A stretch of 64,000 nucleotides of DNA from Actinernus sp. WN-2022 (taxonomy: Eukaryota; Cnidaria; Anthozoa; Actiniaria; Actinernidae): contig JAOWCC010001634.1 of assembly GCA_030867875.1 (NCBI GenBank), forward strand, positions 134,194,022-134,258,021, written 5' to 3'. The position numbers and the translations under genes are program-made. Below the pieces are notes generated by a model that saw nothing but the letters and a program-made list of their open reading frames with translations, was not told the DNA's origin and searched no databases. This document shows positions 25,801 to 39,300 of the stretch, one piece after another. Positions within the stretch are counted from its first letter, which is position 1, and every line of letters starts with the position of its first letter.

Positions 25801-28800
25801 TATTTATTATCATAATGATGCTGAGTCCTGTAATATTAATTGCACTATTTCCTTATGTTACAAATTTTAAATTTTGAAAATATGAATGTGAGACTAGGAG
25901 ATAAAATTACAAGTGATGATGTGATGAGTGGTCGTGATTGACAACTAAGAAGAATACATTCACATAGGTTCCTTGTACGTTTAAAAAACAAGAAGCCAGT
26001 TGACCTCCGGGTCACACACTGTATACATTTGATAAAACGTTTGATTTACATTTGGGTAGCGTTAAGGTGGCTCGCCTGGATTTTCCAGGGACGCACCAAA
26101 CCCGATTTGAACGGCTGATACTCCACTGTCAGAGCTCGGTCGGACTAGCCACTTCACCATGTACTAGAAATAGAACAAACTTTCCAAAAGTGTAGGTTTG
26201 TTTGACATCGGTGTTACTATAGCAACACAGCGTTGACGTCATGTATTTTACATATCATCAATTTTCTCGAAATCTAGACCTAAACTTTTAAAACGACCTA
26301 GCGTCCCTTGTAGTCTAACTGTAGGCCTTAAAGACTGCAAAGTTTAAACAAATTGTATGAGAGCGTTTTCGAAAAAAATTGGGTTGAATATTTTCATTCA
26401 AAAAATAAACAATTTGCCTTAATTCCTGTTTAGTCGTCGATAACTGTGTTTTCCGGACCGATTGAAGCGATGTTTTTAGCATATTTCATACCTGTGGCAT
26501 ATGACTACTTCCCATGAAGTAAATAGGTAAATAGGTAAATAGGTAAATACGTAAATACGTAAATACGTAAAGAAGCAAGCAAATCACCAAATCACCAAAT
26601 GATCGGTCACGTGATTTTTAGTATATGCGAAAATAGCTCACTGACCATTCGCGAGTTGCCGTTAGGGTTCCTATGTTTTCTGATACGCGTTCCTCGATAA
26701 CAAGTCAATCGGATTAGAACTTTGTGGATTGTTAACAGAGCCTTCAAATTTTCATGTTTATAAATATAGGGGGCATGATTACTGAATTCTGATTGGCTTA
26801 CTAGCAGTACATTTTTTCTTAATCAAGGGCGTGATTACTGGCGTCTGATTGGAAGTTGGTTGCTAAATAAATAGCAACAGGCTTCTCGCTGGTCAAAGTT
26901 TGCAGATCATTTTCAGTTTGCTTCAGCTCGTGTGCACTTCTGCTCCAATTAAAAAGCAAACAAATAAGGATTTTAAAACCATTTCATAACAACAGAACGT
27001 TTATAGGTAGCCGTATGGTCAACAAATCCCGGTTAAATGTTATTTTACAAATTTCTAAAGGATATTTTGAGCGAATACTGTGGTATTTGTCGTGTATTTT
27101 GACACTGCAACGTTGACTCAGTTTATCCTTCTCATTCCCGCTTCAAACCTCTCTGTAATTGCAAACTAATTGTTATCAAGTTAAAAAATCCAGAAGTTTC
27201 AAAGAATTTCATTCAAAGCACTCCGTTTTTCTATCAGGTTTGTGTCTTAAGCTTTTTACGTGTTTAATGCGCGTACACGGATAATTCTCGCCGGTTTGTA
27301 AAAACTATAACATTTGCGAATAAACTATTAAAGTGCCTATAAGCCTTATCCAGTTATCATTGATTTTAAAGTCAAACTGGAAAACAAAATTACTTATATA
27401 GTCTGCCAATTTCGTTTATTACGGAATCAAATTGTAATGACGTCATTTAAGGTTACCGGATACCTTCAAAACGAAAAAGATGGAAAAAAAATTTTCTCAC
27501 ACAGAAATGTAGTTTTAGTAGTAGTGTCTCATATACCAAAAACTCCGTTCAAAAAAAATTAACATTGACGGAGAAATACCAAAAGGAAGTTTTTAACTGG
27601 AAGTAAAAGGTTCTTTTTGATTGACAGCAGATCAATAAACACATGACAAGTGCTCACTCGCCCGTAACGACGGTGTGGGAAATCGGCACAATTAAATTCA
27701 TTTCATATACCAATGTTTACGTTTATTGAGAAACGTTTTTCCACACACGATTCCACAATTCCATCGGATGTTGGCCTTTTATCAGTCTTACAAAAAGCAA
27801 GCAGGATGCCCTAACCCTAAACCCTTAGCTTGAAAAACAAAGAAAAAAGAAAAGCAAAACGAGGCCAAATAATGCATACGACTACAATTATAAAGCCAAA
27901 TAGGAGTCCTCGCAAAACCCGACAAACGTTCGTATTTTCACTTTCAGACAGAGTGCCGAGTGGTCCACATCTGAACATAAAGTAGAATTGATAAGAGCCA
28001 GCCGAGAGAATATTTGTTTCCAAGAAAGCTTAGATGGAAACGTAGTCTGGCGGTGACCCTGAATCGGTTGAACCACGATCTCGCTATTGCCGTGCTGTTT
28101 CAGACGCCTGCAAATCGCTGTCTCCTCTACTAACTATGCTGGCATTCACGGCGTGATATCTATAGGTGTTCACCTTGGCTTTGCCCCTCGAGGTCTTTTT
28201 GTCTTTCCCATTTTTCTAGCCTGGGAAACCAGCTGACTCTTACCGCTACCATTTTTCAAGTCACACAAAAGAAAAAAACATTTTCTCGTTGCGGCACGTT
28301 GCTTTGATCGGAAATCAACATTGGCGGGAAATATTGACAGATAGTTGAACTGTGATGAGAAATGATTGGCCAAGAGCTTGCTAATTGTTGGAGAGGCGGG
28401 GCTTCAGATTCACGCACGACAGACGGGTAAATTTTTTGAAGTGCTATTTTCTCGCTTTCGATTTTCAATCAAAATAGAGTTTTAAAAAAGCTCCCACTCA
28501 AGAGGAATTTATTTGATTTGTGCGAAATTTTCACAAAATGTCAATTAATATCTCGGCTGCAAAATCGTATCGGGAAATTGGGAAATTTTAAAATAAGAGC
28601 TCTTGACGACGTTTCCCGCATATCTACTCGGATTATTTTTCGCCTTTTCACGGAAAGCATGATAACTTTTGAACTAAATCGAATTTTGAAATTCCCCGAC
28701 ACGGTTTTGTAATACGACTCCTCTGAAATACGACAAAGCAAACAGATTTTTAAACTTTAAAATATTTTCGGGGTCGGAACATCTGAAAGCCATCTCACTA

Positions 28801-31800
28801 GATCGGAGAAACGGGATGGTGGAAAATTCGAGATTTTCAAAGAACTCAAAACTTTTTATGTATTCTTGTAGCCAATTTTGTAAGCTTTAAAATGATACAT
28901 GAATGATTTATCTACAATGTTTTCTCGAGGCGCTACATAATTTAGACTGTAAACGCACCCTGAAGGTATCCGGTAACCTTAAGGGATAACCTAATTATAG
29001 TTCCTTTTGCTCTGTTTTTAAGTCAGCTTCACTTACTAAAAATTAAGATCATTCTTTAAGATTGTAAGTATCAAATGTCTGACAGCTGAAAACCAACTGT
29101 ATAAATGATGAATTCAATCTTATGACTCAATTCATTTTCAACTCATTTACATAACGTCCCTTAAATGACGTCATTTCAAGGATTTGTAATGCTTTTTATA
29201 GCAATACTGCGATCATAAGTCGGCCAAAAACGGTTGAACAAGAATTAAAACACTTTACTGCGCCCAAATAAATGATTTCTGTCTAGGGCTTATAGGCACT
29301 TTCAAGACAAATCGAAAATGCATTGTTATTTGTTGTCTACTTACCGTTATTATAATCAGAATGTTAAGATAAGGTAACTGAATACAGAGCAAGACGAGTT
29401 GGACTAAGTTTGAAAGTGTCGCGATCATGTTGAATCTGGTTTTCCATTGGCATTGAAAACACTTCCGACAGGTCTGCAAAAATATGTGCATCTCCAGTCA
29501 GCAGCAGAAATCGCGGGAGCATGCAGTCCTAAATGGTTTCTGTTCAGAAAATATTCAGAAACTCGATACATCGCAATAAAGAGTGGTGGTTAAGGGGAAA
29601 TCGCAAGAGTTAAGAGTTTTATTAATTTAATCATCAAGCAAATTAAATTTCGAGTGAAAATTCAATCAAATGATTCGCGCGAGCGTGATTTCCCCGGGTG
29701 AAATTCACGCATGCGCAATCGTTTTGCAGACCTGTCCACACATCCATAGATGGGCCGCGTCAGGCAAAAAGGGCCCGGACGACATTCTAGTTAAATAATT
29801 CCTACAACGGAGTTCCAAAAAACAGGTTGTAGATTGCATTGTATTCTTGACGAGAAGCGCTACATTTCATTCCTAACAATAAATGTCACTTTCAAGAAAT
29901 TTCCGTATTTTGATGCAAGGGCCCAATTACAAATATGACCACAAAAATTAGGAATCCTGTCAGAGAGGATGATTTTGATGTACATGTATGACATTCATTT
30001 ATACCTGCTGGCATTAAAGGGTAAACAATAAATAAGATGAACAAGATGATCACCTTTTGGCCCAAAAAAATCTTTTCTGCAGTCATTCTACTCTCCGTAG
30101 CTCATAATATGATTTTAGCAATCGTACATGTTACACCTTGAAACAAGCGTCTGATGATAAGGAATCGTTTGCGCCTGCTAAAATTGTGATCACACCCTCG
30201 TGTAACAATATCGCAAATTTCGTATTCGATTTCACTGGTCAATTTCATGAAATCAACACTACTTGTTAGTGGCACAATGTGGCGCTCGCGATGCATATTG
30301 TAATCGCACCACAAGTATAAAAAACATGGTACAATTTCAAAAACATTTACATATTATGTCGTCCGGGCCCTTTTTGCCTGACGCGGCCCAGATGTAATTT
30401 GCTCGGAAAAATCCCTCTCTGTTATAAACAAGTAATCGCATGGGTCCTAGAAAATTAAGGATTAATCGCTTGTGTTTTCGAACGTTTCACCAAATTGCCT
30501 TCGTCGCGACAAAATACAAACGACGATTGGTATGAGAACTTCTTCACGTCTAAGCTGAACCAAAGTGAACAACATGTTTTACAACAACTCATGTTCATAA
30601 TTTTGTTTCTGATACTTCAAGACACTTCGCGCTTCACGAATTTGAGTTTGATTATTTAATGCACAACAATTTTGACCATGGGATGACGCAAATCGCAGTA
30701 AATAAGTACCATAAACTATCGTAAATGTGTCTACTTACAGTTCGTGGACGTTAACATTTTGAAGTGCACCTTCTTCTATAGTATTTATTACATTGTTATG
30801 CAACCAGCTGCAATTCAATAATTATACATGAGTCAATGTGCATACACAAACATAGTTTATTTGGGTAAAGAAGGTGGCTCAGATGGCAACATAATGCTGA
30901 TGTGGACCTGCAAAATCTAATATTACAACCTCTAAAATATAAACGGAATGTTCAAAATCTTGGTTTTGCTTGGCTGATTACCAATGTACTAATTGTAAAT
31001 AAGAGGACATACAACAGTGGTTGCGTGATCGATCGCGCTGGTGTCACTTCTCCCCGCAATTTTGCTCCTCTTCAAGGCCCTGCCCTTTTGGCTAATTTTA
31101 GTTCGATTGTTTAATCCACAACAATTTTGACCACCAGGATGAGGATGAGGAAATCGCGGTAATTAAAATAAGAGGGCATATACGTATGCAACCATAAATT
31201 ATCGTGAATGTGTCTACTTACAGGTATCTGACGTTGACATTTTGAAGTGCACCTCCTTCTATTTTCTTTATTCTATTGTCATGAAACCCACTACAATTCA
31301 ATAATAGTGCATGCGTTAATGTACATGCATGCATACATACGTACATACATTCATACATGCACATATACCTGGCACATTAACACAAAAGGGGCCTTCCTTC
31401 CTAAAGCTCCTTTCGTGATATAATGTGCGTCAACTTGTGTAACTTTAATTTTAGCATGGCGCTGTTACTCGAGGTTGTGATGAATTTCAATGCGCTAAAC
31501 TGCTAAACAACGGGCTATTACTCTAGATTCAGTTTCAGATGACGATTAGGCACTTATCACGACGGAAATACCCGAAAATGGCGTTTTTGTCTGACGAGGT
31601 GCAAAATGGCGACATTTCAAATAAAGAAATTATGGGATAGATGTCACACATTATGGGATAGAAATTATGGGATAGGAAGGCCAGAAAAGTTAGAAACTGT
31701 ATTTTTGCCTTTACATAAAGCACTGAAAAGTGAGTTACTACCTCTTAAAACTAAGAAGCACACAATATCTGGCACATTAACACAAAAGGGGCTTTCCTTT

Positions 31801-34800
31801 CCAAGACTCCTTTTGTTAATAATGTGCGTCATACATATATACATATTATTGGGTAAAGCAGGTTAACGTGGACCTACAAAATATAATATTACAACATCTA
31901 AAACATAATAATAGCTGTTTATAGCTGGTTAAAGAACCTATATATATGGTCACGAATATTTCCAGCCTATCTACTGAAAGGAATCGCAATATTTGATTAG
32001 TAAACGTTTTGCAAACTTCTATTAAAAGGGAACTTTTTCCCATCCCCACTCTCAAACTGAAAAAAAGCATTTTACTTGCATGCATATGAGGCGAGGCACT
32101 AACAAGTCGTGCTTGAATGGGCTGTATGGGAATATAAAGGCCTCTGACCGTGATAGCGGTACGGTAAAAAAAAATTGGCCTCCAGTTCAGACCCAGTCGC
32201 AACTTTACCATGAGGCATTGTGCGCCCAATCCAAGATGGCGGATAGAAATGGAGGACATGGGGAAAGGAAATTGTTCTCGGGATGGTGCCAGTAAAGTTT
32301 TGACAACTGTGATAACGTATTTCAAGAAAGCACGTGATATTGTCATAATAAAGGGGGGAGTGAGTCAGTAAGAAATAATACGCAGTGGCGGAGAATGTTG
32401 GCTGGCGACAGATTATGAATTCGGCACCAACTTTTGCACGGATCATGGGATTTTTAGTATTCTTACTAACCTGAATTTTTCTAAATGGAGCCGAATAAGG
32501 GTTTGAAAAATCTCGTAAACTCTGTTGGTTTGAAACGTGAGGTTATAATTAATTCGTAAACACCATGGGAACTAGCTATGGAAAGTTAATTAAGTGATTA
32601 TCTTTTAAAAACTAGATTATTGTTATAAGCAATGCGGTTGTCCGCCAAGGCCGCGTATGTCCGTAAGGGAAATGCTGCGAGGCATGACTCATACTACCTT
32701 AGGCACGTTTTCTGAGTCATAAAAGCGACTGTTCTATCAAGCAAATTCAGTTTGTTAGTTACTCCGCTACCACGCCACGATCATATAGGATCTACAACTT
32801 TATCTACGATCTGCTACCTCTGGTACAAGCGTAAACCAAATTCGAACCTACATCCCTACAACTTCTATACTACATTTGCTACGAAAGCTACAACTCCCAC
32901 AATTGTACATATTCTACAAACCTAGTGCTACCAGAACCTTGTCGAATTGAGAACAGTGAACTATTGTTGATTAAAGTACAGTTGTTGTAATCAATCTGTG
33001 GAGTTCGAATTCATTTGTACCAAGCTACCCCTATAATTGTTGAGATTTGAGTAAGCAGCAACCTCTAGATTCCCAGCAGTTACATTAGTTCGAATTTGGC
33101 TACACGACTTTGTGAAGGAATTCGAAGAATTTGGCTACCTAAAAGGAACTGACCCGCAACCGATATCCAATACAACAACAGGCTATCACTATCATGTTTG
33201 ACAACCGGATGTCATTTGGTATTCGCCCGCGCGCGCCGCACCACGAATCGAATCTTATCTGTCAGATCAGATTAGGAGACCATTTTCCGATTTGATAACC
33301 GATTATCGATAATCTAATCACCGCCACAACTGTCATGGAAACAGTAATAAATCTTAAGAAGGCACGTGGGCACTCAAAGGGAAATATTACAAGAAAAGTT
33401 AAGGAACTCGTTGACCTTATGACACACGAGAACAATATCGAGTTAGTTAATGAGAAATCCATCGAATTAAAGAAGGTTTTTAAGAGTTTTGAAGCCGCAC
33501 ATGAGGCGTTCCATAGTCAATTAAAAGACGAAGAATCCGTACAGGAATCGGCCATTTATTTCGACTTAGTTTCAGAACAAGTAACGCAAGTCCAGGAGAA
33601 CATAGAACTTTGGACTACCGGACTCGAAACAACTAAACTGATGAAGAGTTTCGAAATTAGGCCCGACGATTCTGTAAGCAATGTCGGTTCCCGCGTCAAG
33701 CGTCAGGAACGTCAAGCAGGTCTTCAACCAGAAGCGCAGTCTCTGAAGCAAGGGCAAAAGCCGCCGCTAAGAGGGAAATTCTCGAGGCCGAAGCCGCTAC
33801 CTTAAAGAGACTGCACCAGATCCAAGAAGAACTAATAAAAACTGCAACAGAGAAAGAATGAGCTACGACTTGAGACGGAAATGGCAAAGGCTGAAGCCGA
33901 GGAACAAGTGTACACGCAAGCGGAGGAACGAGAAACGGCGGCCTGCCTTTTACCAGACGAAGAAAGTAAAACGGCTATTCCTGTTAAACCACCGCAACCC
34001 CCATCTATCCCCAGTGCAGCACGCACTAGCGCCGAAAACCCTTTCCATGTAGACGTGCCTGGTAATAGGCCAAAGGACATAAGCAAAATGACCAGCCACG
34101 TCTATCCGAAGAATAAGTCCACCGCAGTCAAGCCCAATCAGCCCTATAGGCCACGCCCCCAGACAGCAGAGACCCCCCAGATAAGTCAACGTCCCCTAAA
34201 TCCAGGCGCACCCGAATGGTATTACGAGGCGTCTCACGAGACGCTCCGCAACCCAGCTGTCCGCAGTATTCCGCAGACCGTTCTCGCCACACCAGCCAAC
34301 CATAGCAGCGACGTACAGCTACTCCTTCAGCAACAACAAGAGGCAATCATGTCCTTGACCCTACCGCAACCTGAACTTTCCGTTTTCACCGGCGATCCGA
34401 TTGAGTACTGTGATTTCATACGCGCCTTTGAAAAGCTGATTGAAAGAAAAATGCACAGTCCAAGTGCAGGACTTTATTACTTGCTACAGTATACAACTGG
34501 GCAAGTTCAAGATTTAGTCCGAAGTTGCCTGGTGAGACGCGAGGATGAGGGCTATAACGAAGCTAGGAGGCTCCTGTCCGAAAGATATGGGCAAAGTTAT
34601 AACGTTGACCGCGTTACCAATGGACAGACGATCCGGGCAGAGGACGGTGCAGCGTTGCAAACGTTTTCCATACTACTGACTAGCTGCACTAACACGCTGA
34701 AGGAAATTGGATACCTGAGCAGATTAGAAAATCCTGACGGCCTTAGGAAAATCATCGATCGGCTACCTTATGCCTTAGAGCGTAGATGGCGCGAAGTTGC

Positions 34801-36298
34801 CGATGTTATAACCCAGAAAGAAGGCAGAGATGCAACCTTGAGGGATATCACGGATTCCGTCAAAACGAGGTCAAGAGTGACGAATCACCCCATATTCGGC
34901 CAGCTCTCATACGAGCAGAAATCAAGTAACTCGGGTTATAACGGGAGGCAAAGAAAAGGTGCAAAGGTGTTCGCTGCTCAAGGAGAACCCCAGCAATTAA
35001 ACAAGTCGGAAGAGAAAAAAAGTGGAAAATGTCACTCTTGCGAAAAATCCCACTGGCTCTCCCAATGCGAAAGGTTTAAGAAATTAAGTTTAAATGAACG
35101 TTACAAGTTTGTTCGTTCAAAACAATTTTGTTTACATTGTTTAGTATCATGTCATTTCGTGCAAGATTGTCCAAAACGAAGTTTTTGTCGCGTTCAAGGT
35201 TGCACCAAAAAGCACTCTACTTTCCTACATGAAAAGGAACAAAGGGAAGCACCACCAAGAGTCAGGGAAGACGACACGGAAAGTAAGGCAACAAACACCG
35301 AATCCACAGCAGCTGCAACTCAGGTGAACAATGGCTATGTCCAAATAAGTGAAACATTTCAAGCATCCACTAGCTCGTCAGTCGTTGGACTCTCAATTGT
35401 CCCTGTTAGTGTCAGAGCAAAGGGTCGAGGCAACAAAGTACTAACTTATGCTATTCTAGATTGGGGCTCTAACACCTCGTTTTGTACGGAGGATCTTTTG
35501 AGAAAACTCAACCTTGAGGGAGAGAAAACCACTCTTTCTCTCACTACAATGCAAAGTGAAAACGAGCCAATTAAATGCTCTCTCGTAGATCTAGAGGTCT
35601 CCGACCTCAACGGCGACAATATAGTTGAGCTACCAATGGTATATTCAAGGCCACGTCTCCCTGTCGCCATGGAAACCATTGGCAACCAAGAGATGTTGAC
35701 CGCTGGCCGCATCTCAAGGGTATTACAATACCGCACATCGAAGCGGAGGTCGGTCTACTAATAGGCAGCGATATCATGACCAGAAGCGTTACGGCCGAGA
35801 GAGGTGAGGAAAAGCAAAAATGGCGGTCCCTTCGCCACACGTACTACTCTTGGCTGGGTCTTGAACGGACCATTAGGGAGAAAGGAAGAGAAGGTTTCGA
35901 CCGCAAACTTTATTGATACAAATGCCAACTTAAGTAAGCAGTTTGTAGATTTTTGCAGTCGTGAATTTAATGATTCAACGTACGAGCCGAGAATGTCGTT
36001 GTCGCAAAATGACCGGCGCGCATTGGAGATAATGGAAAACACTGCGAAGCTTGAAAACGGTCATTATGAACTTGCACTGCCATGGAAAAATTATCCGCCA
36101 TGTCTGCAGAATAACAAGCCACAATCAGAACATAGACTCCAACTACTAAAGAAACGTCTGCAAGTAAGTAACTTTATTTAAGTGTCAAATGTATTTAGCT
36201 TTGCAACTAATTGGGGACACTAGTCCTACGATTTTACGTCCTTATCCGAGAAGACGTGAAGGTCTAACCATTTGTAGTTGTTTCACAAAAGCAGCACC

Positions 36299-36337
<39 letters not shown>

Positions 36338-39300
36338 CCGGGGTTTGAACCCGCGACCTCCCGCTCAACAGACCGGATCTTAACCACTGAGCTAACCGGG
36401 GGCGAATCCTGCAGAAGGATTCAGTTGTATTTGAGAAATATAAAGAATTCATGGATGATCTGCTGCGCAAGGATCACGCCAGAAAGTTGAGCAGTAACGA
36501 CCTTGCGCAGGCAGGGACTTGGTACCTACCACACCACCCTGTATTTCACCCGCAGAAGCCCGACAAGGTTCGTGTCGTGTTCGATTGCTCAGCTAAGTAC
36601 CGGGGCACCTCCCTTAATGACCAGCTGTTACTGGAGCCGGATATCACCAACACGTTGGTTGGAGTGCTGACGCGATTCCGACAGGAGCAAGTCGCCTTCA
36701 TGTCAGACATCGAGGCGATGTTCTACCAGGTGAGAGTCCGCCCAAGTGATTGCAATTTCTTACGATTCCTCTGGTGGTCGGACAGTAATCTAGAGAAGGA
36801 CCCAGAGGAATATCAGACGCTAGTCCATTTGTTCGGCGGCGCTTCGTCCCCAAGTTGTGCTAACTATGTTTTGAAGAAAACCGCAGAAGACAACATAGAG
36901 AATTTCGATCCAATCGCAGTCGAAACCGAGAAGGAATTTTTTTACGTAGATGATTGTCTTCGCTCAGTCGCAACAGAGTCGGAAGCTGTTCGCTTAGTGG
37001 ATCAAGATCCCTGAGTGTGACAGACAGAAATGGGAAGAATGGCTTAGTGATCTTCCAAAACTAGACCAATTTACGATCCCACGCTGCTTCAAGCCACCAG
37101 ACTTCGCTGATATCAAAAGTAGAGAGCTTCACCACTTCTCAGACGCTTCTAGCCAAGGCTATGGAGCCGTATCGTATCTCCGTCAAATTAATGCAAACTG
37201 TGAAGTCCATTGCTCCCTTGTTATGGCTAAGTCGAGATTGGCGCCTCTTATGGCAATGACAATCCCAAGGATGGAGTTATCCGCAGCTGTTCTAGCAACG
37301 AGCTAGATAGAATGATCAAAGGCGAAGTGACCATGGCTATCGACAGTTCTACCTTCTGGACCGACAGCACATGTGTTCTCCGGTACATAGAAAACAAAGA
37401 CAAGAGGTTCCAGATCTTCGTAGCCAACCGAGTCTCCGCCATATTGGATCAGTCCGCTAAGCGTTGCTAAGCAACCAGCGCTGGATACATGGTCCATAAT
37501 TCCTGAAGCAACAAGAAGAGAGATGGCCGCAGAGGCCTGCTGATATGGGCCAGATTTCTAGTGACGACCTCGAAGTAAAGAAGGCATCAACAGTATGTGT
37601 AAGTGTCAGACATTATAGAGTGGTTCTCGTCTTGGAGCCGTTTGAAGAAGATAGTACCACGGCGGAGTGTGGGAGAGATGTATTCGAACAGTGAGGAAGG
37701 TCATGAAGGTGCTGATGAGAGAGCAAGTGTTGGACGACGAACGACTCAACACTCTGATGTGCGAGGTCGAGTCCATAGTTAACGGGCGATCTATCACAAA
37801 GTTGACGGATATCCCACGTGATCTGGAGCCTCTGACACCCAACCACCTGCTGCTTCTACATGCAGGATCTACAGTCCCACCCGGGACATTTACCAATCAC
37901 GATAACTACAGTCGACGGCGATGGCGACAGGTGCAGTACCTCGCAGATGTGTTCTGGCGACGCTGGATACGCGAATATCTCCCGTCACTTCAAGAACGGC
38001 AGAAATGGAACAAGGTGCAGAGGAACTTCGCAGTCAACGACATCGTGCTAGTTCTCGATGACAACACACCACGCAGCTCATGGCCACTGGGACGCATTCT
38101 AGAGGCGTACACCAACCGCAGGGATGGGCTTGTGCGCTCGGTCAAGCTGAAGACTGGCACAACCGTGCTTGTGCGACCGGTTGACAAGATCGTCCTACTG
38201 GAGACTGCAACTACAGCAAGCAACCACGATAAGTAGATCAAATAGCAAAGGACACTGATAAACCAATAGTATGGACATTATTAGTTTAGTTACTATCAAT
38301 AGCACTATTGGACATTATATAATAACTCACAGAAAATACGCGCTCTGATTGGTTGAAAGCCGTGTTTCTATAACTCTATAGAAACATGGCAAATTATGCC
38401 GGAATCGTGGCCTTGTACTCAATTTGAAACTCGGCGAAATAATTCCTACACTTTTCTAAAAACATTGAGCACTAAATTCAATTCTACGAAGAACCAGCTA
38501 CAGTATTGTAAGAAACGACAATGTGTTGTTAGTTAGGAACAAGCCGATGTTTAATTGAACTCAAAACAATCTCAAAGTACGAATTACAACATTCATTTCT
38601 GTGGACAAAGTTGAGTTGCTCGCACTTTGTGCGATATTAAACAATCATTTTCGGCAAAACAATCTATTTTGGCTGACTGAGATCAATTAAAAACTATTAT
38701 TTGGTAGATTTAAGCCGGAGAACTTAAAACAAATCCTGTCTTAAATATTTCTAACATCATCTAGATGCACAAAATAGAGGTTGAAATAGAAATGGAAATC
38801 AAAAGTACAGCAAAATGTTGAGCCGCACAAACCTGACATAAAGTTAATCAACCATCCAAGTGCTACAGTCTTGTACAGATGCTAAAACTCCATCCATCGC
38901 CGTCCCTTTCGACTACTCTTGGTTAATTGAAGAATGTACGGTTTAGTGTGACTCTCTACAGGTGCCGTAGAGGATGAGAAGGGCAAGGAAATCTGATCAA
39001 GCTTGAGGTGTCTGATGAAAACAACCTGCCGTCCGTATGCGACCGCATGAGGCATGACACACGGCAAATCGACGAAGAACTATTCTAGTCCTTGGAAGAC
39101 AGAATGTACAAAACAACTGATGACCCGAGTGATGACTTCCATGCTTTGTAGCTCTAGATTTTAAAGAGAAATCCAAAATATCCTCCTTTCTTGCAACACG
39201 TCTTGATCTCCTGCAAACTTTGTTTGGTACGAAAACCGGCGCCCGCTTGATCCACGCCGTGAAGTCCATAAGACAAAATGAACTGTTGAATATTACGTGC

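Larger units (their letters stand above)
30640..31300 (-). repeat. Tandem genomic duplication carrying LRR exons 11 and 10
   Basis: Two adjacent units share the intron block TTTAAT.CACAACAATTTTGACCA, the block ATGTGTCTACTTACAG, the 69-nt exon and CAATTCAATAAT beyond it. A further shared block (GTGGACCT.CAAAAT.TAATATTACAAC) occurs at 30900 and again at 31868, the second displaced by an insertion at about 31369-31831. Confidence 0.85.

Noticed and set aside
31300..31380. CRISPR array
   Set aside because: Only CATA/CATG simple repeats; no regular spacer structure, and the DNA is eukaryotic.
36320..36400. tRNA gene on the minus strand
   Set aside because: A and B boxes are present, but the unit continues into a non-tRNA body and interrupts BEL-1 Pol; it is a SINE head.
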